NCBI GenBank assembly: GCA_002861585.1
Contig: PJQJ01000026.1
Location: forward strand, 8,923-25,057
DNA: 16,135 nt
Source: Candidatus Saccharimonadota bacterium
Lineage (GTDB): Bacteria; Patescibacteriota; Saccharimonadia; Saccharimonadales; Saccharimonadaceae
Reading direction: 5' to 3'
The notes beneath the pieces were generated by a model. That model saw nothing but the letters and a program-made list of their open reading frames with translations, searched no databases and was not told the origin of the DNA. Position 1 is the first letter of the stretch; each line of letters starts with the position of its first letter. A program made the position numbers and the translations under genes. This document shows positions 6,740-12,767 of this stretch, piece by piece.

Positions 6740-6763
6740 GTTGAGTAGTAGCTGATCAAGAAC

Positions 6764-6772
6764 TGCTATACT
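6764..6772 (+). promoter_or_regulatory. Extended -10 promoter of the GH1 gene, near-leaderless
   Basis: TGC followed by TATACT is an extended -10 element. It ends 9 nt before the ATG at 6782, placing the transcript start about 3 nt before the start codon. No ribosome-binding site precedes the ATG. Confidence 0.55.
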
Positions 6773-6781
6773 AGAACAATA

Positions 6782-8050
6782 ATGAGAGAGCCAAAAAAAC
6801 AGTTACCATTCAAATTTCCGTCTCGTTTTTTATGGGGAGCAGCAACGAGCGCGCACCAGATAGAGGGCGATACGCATAACCAGTGGTCCGTCTGGGAGCT
6901 GGAGAATGCGAAATCTTTGGCAAAGCAAGCTGAGTACAAGCAGACGTGGTTACCACGCTGGGACGAGCTGAAAGAGCAGGCCACAGATCCTGATAATTAC
7001 ATCTCAGGCAAGAGTACTGATCATTACAATCGGTTTGAGCAGGACTTTGACCTTATGCAGCAGTTCGGCATGAATGCCTTTCGCTTTAGCATTGAATGGT
7101 CGCGAATTGAACCAGAAGAAGGCGTGTGGAATATAGAGGCTATTGAGCACTACCGCAAATATCTCAAAGAGCTGCGAGCTCGCGACATTGAACCGATGGT
7201 AACGCTTATGCACTGGACGCTGCCAGTATGGTTTGCCGAAGCCGGCGGTTTCGAAAAGCGCCGAAATATCCACTATTTTGTTCGTTTCGCTGAGAAAGTC
7301 TTTGCCGAGCTTGGTACTGATATGCGCTACATATGTACGATCAATGAACCTGAGGTATACGCCTTCGAAAGCTACGTTAACGGTAACTGGCCGCCTAATG
7401 GCAGCAGTAAATGGCGAGGGCTAAAGGTGTATTACAACCTGGCAGTTGCGCATAACCGCGTTGCTAAGCTGGCGCACCAAACGAGCCGGCGGTTCCGCGT
7501 TGGTCTCAGCAAAAACTGCGCGCATCATTATCCGGGTGACGATGCCCGATTAACTCGTGCTTCGTCTGCCATTGCAACGTGGGCATCAGACTATCTGTTT
7601 CTAAACCGCGTTAAGCGAAATCTTGACTGGCTTGGTCTTAATTACTACTTCACAAACCGCTATTATGGCTACCGTATTCATAACCCAGAAACGCCCGTAA
7701 GCGACCTCGGCTGGTATATGGCACCAGGCGATATACAGTTTGTTCTTGAGCGTCTGTATCAAAAATACGGCGTGCCCATTATTGTTACTGAAAATGGTGT
7801 TGCTGATAAGGATGATCAGCACCGAAAATGGTGGATACTCCATACAATTATCGGTATAAATAAAGCGTTGCAAAATGGCGTAGCCGTCGAAGGGTATCTG
7901 CACTGGAGTCTGTTAGATAACTTCGAATGGGCCTATGGCAAATGGCCAAATTTCGGACTTATCCATGTTGATTATAAAACTCTGAAGCGGACGCCTCGAA
8001 AGAGCGCCCTTTGGTTCGCTGGACTCATCAAACAAATAAGAGGATTGTAA
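6782..8050 (+). CDS. Glycoside hydrolase family 1 (beta-glucosidase-like)
   Basis: A 422-residue cytoplasmic enzyme of family GH1, which cleaves beta-linked glucosides, galactosides or 6-phospho-glycosides with retention of configuration. Landmarks in order: FLWGAATSAHQIEG near residue 20 (N-terminal signature with substrate-binding Gln/His), FRFSIEWSRIEP near 100, TINEP with the acid/base Glu189, VTENG with the nucleophile Glu337, and WSLLDNFEWAYGKWPNFGL near the C-terminus. Both catalytic Glu are intact, so it should be active. It is slightly shorter than typical members (440-470), with less sequence between Glu189 and Glu337. There is no signal peptide, so the substrate would have to be intracellular or imported. 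It lies 6 nt ahead of the YvcK-like gene, suggesting co-transcription. Exact sugar specificity cannot be read from sequence. Confidence 0.93.
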   Translation: MREPKKQLPFKFPSRFLWGAATSAHQIEGDTHNQWSVWELENAKSLAKQAEYKQTWLPRWDELKEQATDPDNYISGKSTDHYNRFEQDFDLMQQFGMNAFRFSIEWSRIEPEEGVWNIEAIEHYRKYLKELRARDIEPMVTLMHWTLPVWFAEAGGFEKRRNIHYFVRFAEKVFAELGTDMRYICTINEPEVYAFESYVNGNWPPNGSSKWRGLKVYYNLAVAHNRVAKLAHQTSRRFRVGLSKNCAHHYPGDDARLTRASSAIATWASDYLFLNRVKRNLDWLGLNYYFTNRYYGYRIHNPETPVSDLGWYMAPGDIQFVLERLYQKYGVPIIVTENGVADKDDQHRKWWILHTIIGINKALQNGVAVEGYLHWSLLDNFEWAYGKWPNFGLIHVDYKTLKRTPRKSALWFAGLIKQIRGL

Positions 8051-8056
8051 CTTTTA

Positions 8057-9061
8057 ATGAATACAGAACATCTTGGCCCTAAGATAGTTGTAATCGGCGG
8101 TGGTACCGGTAGTTTTACGCTGCTGAGCGGCCTTAAGCACTACGCTCGTGATATTACCGCTCTTGTTAACATGGCGGATGATGGCGGTTCAACCGGGCAA
8201 CTACGCGATGAGCTGGGCGCTCTGCCTCCCGGTGATGTTCGCCAATGTCTCGTGGCGCTCTCTAATACTCCAAAAGTTCGTGAGCTCTTTAATTACCGCT
8301 TTGAAGAGGGGAGCGGCCTAAAGGGTCATGCCTTTGGTAATCTTTTTTTGACTGCCCTTGAAAAGATGACTGGTAGCTTTGGTGAGGCGGTTGAGCTTGC
8401 TGGTGAGGTTCTTAATATTACCGGGCGTGTCGAGCCGGTTACGCTCAGTGATGTAAAACTCTGCATTAAGACCAGCGACGGAACCATTACGCGAGGTGAA
8501 TTTAATATTGCCAACCTGACGTTTAATGGTCAGCGACCAGAAATATGGCTAGAGCCGGAACCTGCGATTAATCCTGCGGCCGCTAAAGCAATAGCACAAG
8601 CTGATGTTATCGTTGTAGCGCCAGGCAATCTATACGGTAGCCTCGCGCCCGCACTGGTGGTGCCTGGTATTGGCGAAGCACTAGCAGCGGCCAAGGCTAA
8701 AAAAGTCTATATCTGTAACCTGGTGACAAAGCCAGGCCAGACGGACGGGTTTAGCGTATTAGATTATGCCGATGAGCTAGAACGTTTCGCCGGAACGCAG
8801 TTTCTTGATTACGTCGTTTACAATGCGGCAAAACCATCTGATGATCTGCTCGGCAAGTATGCCAAAGAGGGTGAGTTTGCTGTCGAATTTGACGAGTTGG
8901 GGGCAAAGGAGCGGCACTACAAAACGATCGCAGCCCGTCTTATTTCTGACGAAATCTGGCAAGGAGGTCAAGCTCATGATCCTATCGCTCATGCCCGTAC
9001 CCTCATTCGGCATGATTCGGACCGTGCAGCTCGCCAGTTGATGAAGATATTTTTCTCTTAA
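8057..9061 (+). CDS. yvcK: YvcK/CofD-family UDP-sugar-binding protein
   Basis: A 334-residue protein of the CofD-like superfamily, YvcK (gluconeogenesis factor) branch. Motifs: IGGGTGSF at 13-20, ADDGGSTGQLR at 40-50, LPPGDVRQCLVAL at 56-68, GHAFGNLFLTAL near 95, and VVAPGNLYGSLAPALVVPGI near 190-210. In Bacillus and Mycobacterium, YvcK homologues are needed for growth on gluconeogenic carbon and for cell shape or wall synthesis, and they bind UDP-sugars. The GalU-like gene nearby (UDP-glucose) and the GH1 gene (sugar release) support a link to envelope precursor control. ATG at 8057 has only a weak AGAGGA about 12 nt upstream and starts 6 nt after the GH1 stop, so translational coupling is likely. 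Confidence 0.93.
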   Translation: MNTEHLGPKIVVIGGGTGSFTLLSGLKHYARDITALVNMADDGGSTGQLRDELGALPPGDVRQCLVALSNTPKVRELFNYRFEEGSGLKGHAFGNLFLTALEKMTGSFGEAVELAGEVLNITGRVEPVTLSDVKLCIKTSDGTITRGEFNIANLTFNGQRPEIWLEPEPAINPAAAKAIAQADVIVVAPGNLYGSLAPALVVPGIGEALAAAKAKKVYICNLVTKPGQTDGFSVLDYADELERFAGTQFLDYVVYNAAKPSDDLLGKYAKEGEFAVEFDELGAKERHYKTIAARLISDEIWQGGQAHDPIAHARTLIRHDSDRAARQLMKIFFS

Positions 9062-9083
9062 TGTAAGGAGAGAGGGGAGTCGT

Positions 9084-9686
9084 ATGAGGAAGAAAATTTT
9101 TGTTGATCTCGATCGGACACTGTTTGATACTGATGTCTTTATCGCAGCTGTTTGGCACTATCTTGGTAAAAAATACCCTATTGATACAGAAGTCGAAAAG
9201 GCTCGCGCTAAGCAGTACTACACCTATGATCAAGATCTGTACAACTATCATTTCTTTGACCACATACGCGCTCTTGCTATTGGCGATGTACAGACGATAC
9301 GCTTCGAACTGTCGCTATATCTTCGCGAACAGTCCTTGCTCTATAACGACACTCAAAAGGGGCTAGCGGCACTAAAAGAGCTGGGCGGTGCCACCATATT
9401 GACCTTTGGTAATGAGGAGTATCAGCGCTTTAAAATAGCGTGCGTTCCGGAGCTCGCATGGCTGCCCGTCGAAATAGTACAGCAACATAAACGACACTTT
9501 TTTTCTGAAAATTACACTCAACCCTGTATTCTTATAGATGACAAAGACTTGTACGGTCAACTACCGTCCACGGTGGAGTTTATAAAAATAGATCGCACGC
9601 AGCCTCGACCTATTATGGATCGCGGTGGTTATAGGAGTATTCGTGCGCTCGCCAATATTAGGGAGATTGTTGAGAATGAAGTGTAG
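9084..9686 (+). CDS. HAD-superfamily phosphatase-like protein
   Basis: A 200-residue protein. Motif I is VDLDRTLFD (7-15) with the nucleophile Asp8 and the acid/base Asp10. A motif II candidate is LTFGN near 106-110, and motif IV is LIDDKD near 150-155. Between motifs I and II is a helical cap of about 85 residues rich in Tyr and Phe, as in C1-type HAD enzymes that act on small phosphorylated metabolites. The substrate is unknown. A strong purine-rich ribosome-binding site (AGGAGAG) precedes the ATG. Its 3' end overlaps the GalU-like gene by 11 bp, which suggests translational coupling. Confidence 0.85.
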   Translation: MRKKIFVDLDRTLFDTDVFIAAVWHYLGKKYPIDTEVEKARAKQYYTYDQDLYNYHFFDHIRALAIGDVQTIRFELSLYLREQSLLYNDTQKGLAALKELGGATILTFGNEEYQRFKIACVPELAWLPVEIVQQHKRHFFSENYTQPCILIDDKDLYGQLPSTVEFIKIDRTQPRPIMDRGGYRSIRALANIREIVENEV

Positions 9687-10509
9687 CAAAGCTATTATCC
9701 CAGTTGCTGGATATGGTACTCGTCGCTTACCGGTGACGAAAGCAGTCGAAAAGTGCATGTTGCCTCTGCTGAACAGGCCAATCATCGATTATGTCGTTGA
9801 GGACTGTATTAGGGCTGGAGTGAGCGATATTTACTTTGTAGTAAGCGCGAATGCTGTGCAGTTGCGTCGGTACTACGAACGCGACGAAGAGCTCGAGGAG
9901 TACCTAAGGAGCAACGGAAAAGAGCGTCTTATTCCATCTATAACACCTCCTGAGGGCGTAACGTTCCATTTTATCGAACAGGACCAAGCAGAGGGTCTCT
10001 ATGGGACGGCAGTGCCAGTCTGGCTGGCAAAAGACGCGCTTGATCTTCAAGATGATGAATCGGTACTTATAATCATGGGTGATCAGTGTCTCTATCGAAC
10101 AGATGGTGGATCAGAGACGAAAGAACTCATCGAGAGTGTTGAGCGATCCGGTAGCGATAGCGGCATGATCGCTGTACCAGTACCAGAAGAAGATGTTGAA
10201 AAGTATGGCATCATCGAGATTGATGAAGAGGACAATTTCGTGCAGATTGTTGAGAAGCCATCGCGCGCAGAAGCGCCGTCTAATCTTAATAACGCGAGCT
10301 TTTATCTGTTCGATAAAGCCCTGTTTACATTTGTTGATCGATATATGTCTATCCACCGCGATGGTGAGTACTACTTAACTGATCCCATCAACGAGTACGT
10401 CATAGCTGGTCATACGTTGCACGTTAAGCAGTCGAAAGCAGCTTATCTTGACTGCGGTATCGTGGAAGGTTGGGTTGCAGCGAATCAATTTTTGCTAGAA
10501 AACAGTTAG
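9676..10509 (+). CDS. galU: UTP-glucose-1-phosphate uridylyltransferase (GalU type)
   Basis: A 277-residue nucleotidyltransferase that makes UDP-glucose from UTP and glucose-1-phosphate for glycolipids and surface polysaccharides. Motifs: IPVAGYGTRRLPVTKAVEK (8-26, the nucleotide-binding signature with Lys22), MLPLLNRPIIDYVVED (28-43), the 'LIIMGDQ' metal/substrate strand near 130-136, IVEKP near 190-195, and LDCGIVEGWVAA near the end. ATG at 9676 is chosen: AGGGAG precedes it by about 10 nt and the protein then begins at the usual point (MKCSKAIIPVAG). A longer in-frame start at 9625 would add 17 residues not typical of the family. A related sugar nucleotidyltransferase (for example glucose-1-phosphate thymidylyltransferase) is the main alternative. 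Confidence 0.88.
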   Translation: MKCSKAIIPVAGYGTRRLPVTKAVEKCMLPLLNRPIIDYVVEDCIRAGVSDIYFVVSANAVQLRRYYERDEELEEYLRSNGKERLIPSITPPEGVTFHFIEQDQAEGLYGTAVPVWLAKDALDLQDDESVLIIMGDQCLYRTDGGSETKELIESVERSGSDSGMIAVPVPEEDVEKYGIIEIDEEDNFVQIVEKPSRAEAPSNLNNASFYLFDKALFTFVDRYMSIHRDGEYYLTDPINEYVIAGHTLHVKQSKAAYLDCGIVEGWVAANQFLLENS

Positions 10510-10540
10510 TAGTAATTTAGGCAAGTATATTGTTTAGTAC

Positions 10541-10569
10541 TTGACATAATGTAATGCTTATGCTAAATT
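10541..10569 (+). promoter_or_regulatory. Consensus promoter of the 62-residue membrane protein
   Basis: TTGACA (10541-10546), a 17-nt spacer ending in TGC (extended -10), and TAAATT (10564-10569). The ATG follows after 9 nt, so the transcript should start about 3 nt before it. This is the best promoter in the window and again has no ribosome-binding site. Confidence 0.75.
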
Positions 10570-10578
10570 AAAATTATC

Positions 10579-10767
10579 ATGAAAGCAAAAACACACAGCA
10601 AAAAAGAAGCTCTAGCGGAACAATTAAACCAGCAAACTATGACTGATATTAAAAATTCAGCCATCGTATTATCACTATTTGCCAACTTGTTTATCTTTAC
10701 AACTTGGTTAGTACTGGAAGCAACTGAAGAGTTTAACTCTGATGTTATAGCCTACTTACAAGGATAA
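10579..10767 (+). CDS. Small single-helix membrane protein
   Basis: A 62-residue protein: a basic, polar N-terminus (MKAKTHSKKEAL), one membrane helix at about 27-47 (AIVLSLFANLFIFTTWLVL), and a short acidic tail (EATEEFNSD). The positive-inside rule suggests the N-terminus faces the cytoplasm. The gene is a complete transcription unit by itself, with a consensus promoter and an intrinsic terminator 20 nt after the stop, which argues that it is real and probably well expressed. I do not recognise a family. Confidence 0.7.
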   Translation: MKAKTHSKKEALAEQLNQQTMTDIKNSAIVLSLFANLFIFTTWLVLEATEEFNSDVIAYLQG

Positions 10768-10787
10768 AAGAGGGGGATAGCTAAAAT

Positions 10788-10817
10788 AGAACCGCTTCTC
10801 GTAACAGAGGCGGTTCT
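10788..10817 (+). terminator. Intrinsic terminator after the small membrane protein
   Basis: A 12-bp stem (AGAACCGCTTCT, 10788-10799, with AGAGGCGGTTCT, 10806-10817, one T-G wobble) closes a 6-nt loop and runs into TTAATTT. It ends the 62-residue protein's transcription unit and isolates the gene-free stretch that follows. Confidence 0.82.
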
Positions 10818-10832
10818 TTAATTTCGGGCATT

Positions 10833-10874
10833 CTTTCCACAGAACTGTGGATAATAAATCAGGACTTATACACA
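10833..10874. promoter_or_regulatory. Cluster of three DnaA-box-like sites
   Basis: CTTTCCACA (10833-10841) matches 7 of 9 bases of TTATCCACA. TGTGGATAA (10846-10854) is a perfect box on the minus strand. TTATACACA (10866-10874) is a perfect match to TTATNCACA on the plus strand. The first two form a CCACAG-AA-CTGTGG palindrome. Two perfect boxes within 30 bp in a gene-free stretch are unlikely by chance, but function (origin, regulation of the dcw genes, or none) is not shown. Confidence 0.5.
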
Positions 10875-11072
10875 CCTCAACACTTTTTGGTATTGCATGA
10901 AGTTATGAAAGGGTAGTAGACTAAAGCTAGTGGAAAAAGAGCAACAAAAAATAGCTCTCCAAACACAAAAACCACAATCAAAAAATCAATCAAAAATCAC
11001 CTTAACAATTTGGCATATTTCAGAAGTAATAACGCGATTGATATCGCGAGGTTAGCTATCTGATAGTCAGTG

Positions 11073-11109
11073 GGTGGATTTTAAGGCCCAAACCACCACA
11101 AAAGGCCTT
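11073..11109 (+). ncRNA. Predicted H-type RNA pseudoknot
   Basis: Two helices cross: GGTGG (11073-11077) pairs with CCACC (11093-11097), and AAGGCC (11083-11088) pairs with GGCCTT (11104-11109). The loops are ATTTT, CAAA and the A-rich ACAAAA, the geometry of a compact H-type pseudoknot as used in some riboswitches and regulatory leaders. It lies about 230 nt upstream of rsmH. No known riboswitch consensus is recognised; this is base pairing read by eye. Confidence 0.4.
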
Positions 11110-11177
11110 CGTACTTTATAAGGAATACACACCTCCCAAAAAAAACTCCACCTCACACACACATAAGTCTCTCACTA

Positions 11178-11208
11178 GGGAGTCCGTTGATCACTCTTCT
11201 GGATTCCC
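11178..11208 (+). other. Hairpin in the rsmH upstream region
   Basis: GGGAGTCC (11178-11185) can pair with GGATTCCC (11201-11208), an 8-bp stem with one G-T wobble and a 15-nt loop. No T-run follows, so it is not a terminator. Confidence 0.35.
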
Positions 11209-11273
11209 GTTAATGGAATTTATATAGGTCTTTTTTAAAAACCTTACACCACAACAGTCCATTAACAAAACCA

Positions 11274-11310
11274 CAAAAACAAAAACACATTTTCGCAAAA
11301 ACAAAAACAC
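11274..11310 (+). repeat. 15-bp A/C-rich direct repeat before rsmH
   Basis: CAAAAACAAAAACAC occurs at 11274-11288 and again at 11296-11310. Such G-free tracts stay single-stranded in RNA and can help ribosomes load; simple low-complexity repetition is the alternative explanation. Confidence 0.7.
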
Positions 11311-11338
11311 TGGCTATCAGTTAGGTGACCTCGAAATT

Positions 11339-12244
11339 ATGAGTAAAACACCACCACAACAACTCCATCAACCGGTACTTCTAAAGCAGACTGTTCACGT
11401 GCTTAGTCCTTTAGTCGGGGAATCATACCTCGATCTAACGGCTGGTTACGGCGGACATGCCTCGGAAGTAATTGCGATCACAAAGAATGCCAAAGGTGCA
11501 GTCTTAGTTGATCGTGATGAAAATGCGATTCGTGAACTGCAGCCCCTGGCGCAGAGCGGAGCGCAGCTTTTACATACCAATTTCGCTCAAGCAACAGAAC
11601 AACTTGTTGCGAGCGGAGCGGCTTTTGATATGGTCTTAGTTGATCTTGGGGTGTCGTCACCGCAGTTAGACCGTTCCGAGCGAGGATTCTCGTTCCGGAA
11701 TGACGGCCCACTGGACATGAGAATGGACCAGCGCGAAGAGTTTTCAGCGAGCGATATCGTTAATCGATTTCCCGTTGATGAAATCGCCCGGATCATTCAT
11801 CAGTACGGTGAAGAGCCAAGAGGTAAAGCTCGGCGGATTGCCCTGGCAATCGCACAAGCACGACCTCTTAGCACGACAGGACAGCTGGCTGCTGTCATTG
11901 AGCGCGAACATCGTGGCCCGCGTTCAAAGAAACACCCTGCCACGCGTACTTTTCAAGCACTACGCATTGCTGTTAATCGAGAACTCGAACAGGTAGAGCA
12001 GATGCTGCAGCGCATACCCCGGCTCCTAAATCCCGGTGGTCGTGTTGCAATCATTAGCTTTCATAGTTTAGAGGACCGATTAGTAAAGAGGTTTTTTTCC
12101 GAACAAGCCGAAGCTGGCTATGAAGCCGAGCTACAGATACTGACCAAAAAACCTATCAGCGGTGCCACCGAAGATGTTCACAATCCGCGTGCCCGAAGCG
12201 CTATGCTACGAGCCGCAGTGAAAATAAAAACAAGAAAGGCTTGA
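11339..12244 (+). CDS. rsmH: 16S rRNA (cytosine-1402 N4)-methyltransferase RsmH
   Basis: A 301-residue S-adenosylmethionine-dependent enzyme that methylates N4 of C1402 in the 16S rRNA P site. Family motifs are complete: HQPVLL near residue 10, LDLTAGYGGH (31-40, SAM binding), VLVDLGVSSPQLD near 98-110, RGFSFRNDGPLDMRM near 114-128, KHPATRTFQALRIAVN in the middle, ISFHSLEDRLVKRFF near the C-terminus, and NPRARSAMLRAA. TAGGTGA at 11322-11328 is the ribosome-binding site. It is the first gene of the dcw cluster here; the usual upstream mraZ is missing and replaced by the gene-free stretch. It ends in TGA three bases before a micro-ORF. Confidence 0.97.
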   Translation: MSKTPPQQLHQPVLLKQTVHVLSPLVGESYLDLTAGYGGHASEVIAITKNAKGAVLVDRDENAIRELQPLAQSGAQLLHTNFAQATEQLVASGAAFDMVLVDLGVSSPQLDRSERGFSFRNDGPLDMRMDQREEFSASDIVNRFPVDEIARIIHQYGEEPRGKARRIALAIAQARPLSTTGQLAAVIEREHRGPRSKKHPATRTFQALRIAVNRELEQVEQMLQRIPRLLNPGGRVAIISFHSLEDRLVKRFFSEQAEAGYEAELQILTKKPISGATEDVHNPRARSAMLRAAVKIKTRKA

Positions 12245-12247
12245 ACG

Positions 12248-12307
12248 ATGCCAATCAAGGTTGTCAACAAGTCACGCGCTGTAAAAATCATCGTACACGT
12301 TGGTTAA
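12248..12307 (+). CDS. Possible 19-residue micro-ORF after rsmH
   Basis: ATG at 12248 opens a 19-codon frame (MPIKVVNKSRAVKIIVHVG) ending in TAA, 3 nt after the rsmH stop. GAAAGG about 9 nt upstream could serve as a ribosome-binding site, so ribosomes leaving rsmH could re-initiate here. The peptide is basic and rich in Val/Ile. A stable hairpin follows. Too short to judge coding by composition. Confidence 0.35.
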   Translation: MPIKVVNKSRAVKIIVHVG

Positions 12308-12321
12308 TCAGCACCAAAAAA

Positions 12322-12355
12322 AGGGGAGGGGCGCTACAATCGGCGCCCCAACCCT
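12322..12355 (-). terminator. Stable GC hairpin between rsmH and ftsL; terminator-like on the minus strand
   Basis: GGGGCGC (12328-12334) pairs with GCGCCCC (12343-12349), extended across a 2x2 internal loop by AGGG (12322-12325) with CCCT (12352-12355). On the plus strand the hairpin is followed by A residues, not T. On the minus strand it is followed by a run of seven T (complement of 12316-12322), the layout of an intrinsic terminator, although no minus-strand gene lies to its right. Confidence 0.6.
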
Positions 12356-12393
12356 AAAAAACAAACATTAAAAATAAAACGGACATCCACCAC

Positions 12394-12741
12394 ATGTCAC
12401 AAAGCACACTTTTTGTTTCGAATCGCCAGCAGCAAAGAATGTGGCGTCGTAACCAAAATACCGTCTCTTTCCAAGCTGGCAAATCGCTTGGCCCAGTTGC
12501 ACATACTGTCTTGGTTGCACTCATGCTTGCCGTTTTAGGTCTTATATATCTGACGCAGATTACAAAGACAAGTACCTACGGCTATGAGATTAACGAGTTA
12601 GAAACGAAGCAAGAAGAGCTGTTAACAAAAAAACAGGATCTCGAAGTTGAGAATGCAAAGCTTCAGGCGCTTGAAAGAGTGCAGCAAAGCGATGTTGCCA
12701 AGGCGCTCGATACGCCTTCCACGGTGGAATATACTAATTAA
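12394..12741 (+). CDS. ftsL: FtsL/DivIC-like cell-division membrane protein
   Basis: A 115-residue bitopic protein: basic cytoplasmic N-terminus (RMWRRN at 15-20), one membrane helix at about 35-55, and an extracytoplasmic coiled coil at about 65-97 (NELETKQEELLTKKQDLEVENAKLQAL). Size, topology and position between rsmH and the transpeptidase gene match FtsL, which joins DivIC/FtsB and DivIB/FtsQ to activate the septal synthase FtsW-FtsI. Sequence conservation in this family is low, so the call rests on architecture and context. The 5' region is A-rich with no clear ribosome-binding site. Confidence 0.82.
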   Translation: MSQSTLFVSNRQQQRMWRRNQNTVSFQAGKSLGPVAHTVLVALMLAVLGLIYLTQITKTSTYGYEINELETKQEELLTKKQDLEVENAKLQALERVQQSDVAKALDTPSTVEYTN

Positions 12742-12746
12742 GCACG

Positions 12747-12752
12747 TATAAT
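12747..12752 (+). promoter_or_regulatory. -10-like element before the transpeptidase gene
   Basis: A perfect TATAAT lies between ftsL and the transpeptidase gene and ends 15 nt before the ATG. No matching -35 is visible. It could provide an internal promoter within the dcw cluster. Confidence 0.35.
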
Positions 12753-12767
12753 ACGGTAAGAAGTTTT

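Larger units (their letters stand above)
10820..11338 (+). other. Gene-free stretch of about 520 bp upstream of rsmH
   Basis: No reading frame here looks coding on either strand. From left to right it holds a cluster of DnaA-box-like sites (10833-10874), a TAGTAG-containing stretch (10914-10919), A/C-rich sequence (about 10935-11015), a 6-bp hairpin (11033-11048), a predicted pseudoknot (11073-11109), a hairpin (11178-11208), an A/T palindrome (about 11227-11243) and an A/C-rich tract with a 15-bp direct repeat just before the rsmH ribosome-binding site. The plus strand is strikingly poor in G over much of it. It could be a long structured leader of the dcw operon, a separate small RNA gene, a DnaA-binding or origin region, or a combination. 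I found no RNase P, tmRNA or SRP RNA signature. Confidence 0.6.

Noticed and set aside
11274..11310. CRISPR array suggested by repeated A/C-rich units.
   Set aside because: Only two short low-complexity copies, no regular spacers and no cas genes nearby.
10820..11338. RNase P RNA, tmRNA or SRP RNA gene.
   Set aside because: The conserved GAGGAAAGTCC core of RNase P, the tag reading frame and tRNA-like ends of tmRNA, and the SRP Alu/S-domain motifs were not found on either strand by eye.
10820..11338. A missing or broken mraZ gene upstream of rsmH.
   Set aside because: No frame in this stretch resembles MraZ, and stop codons are dense in all frames.
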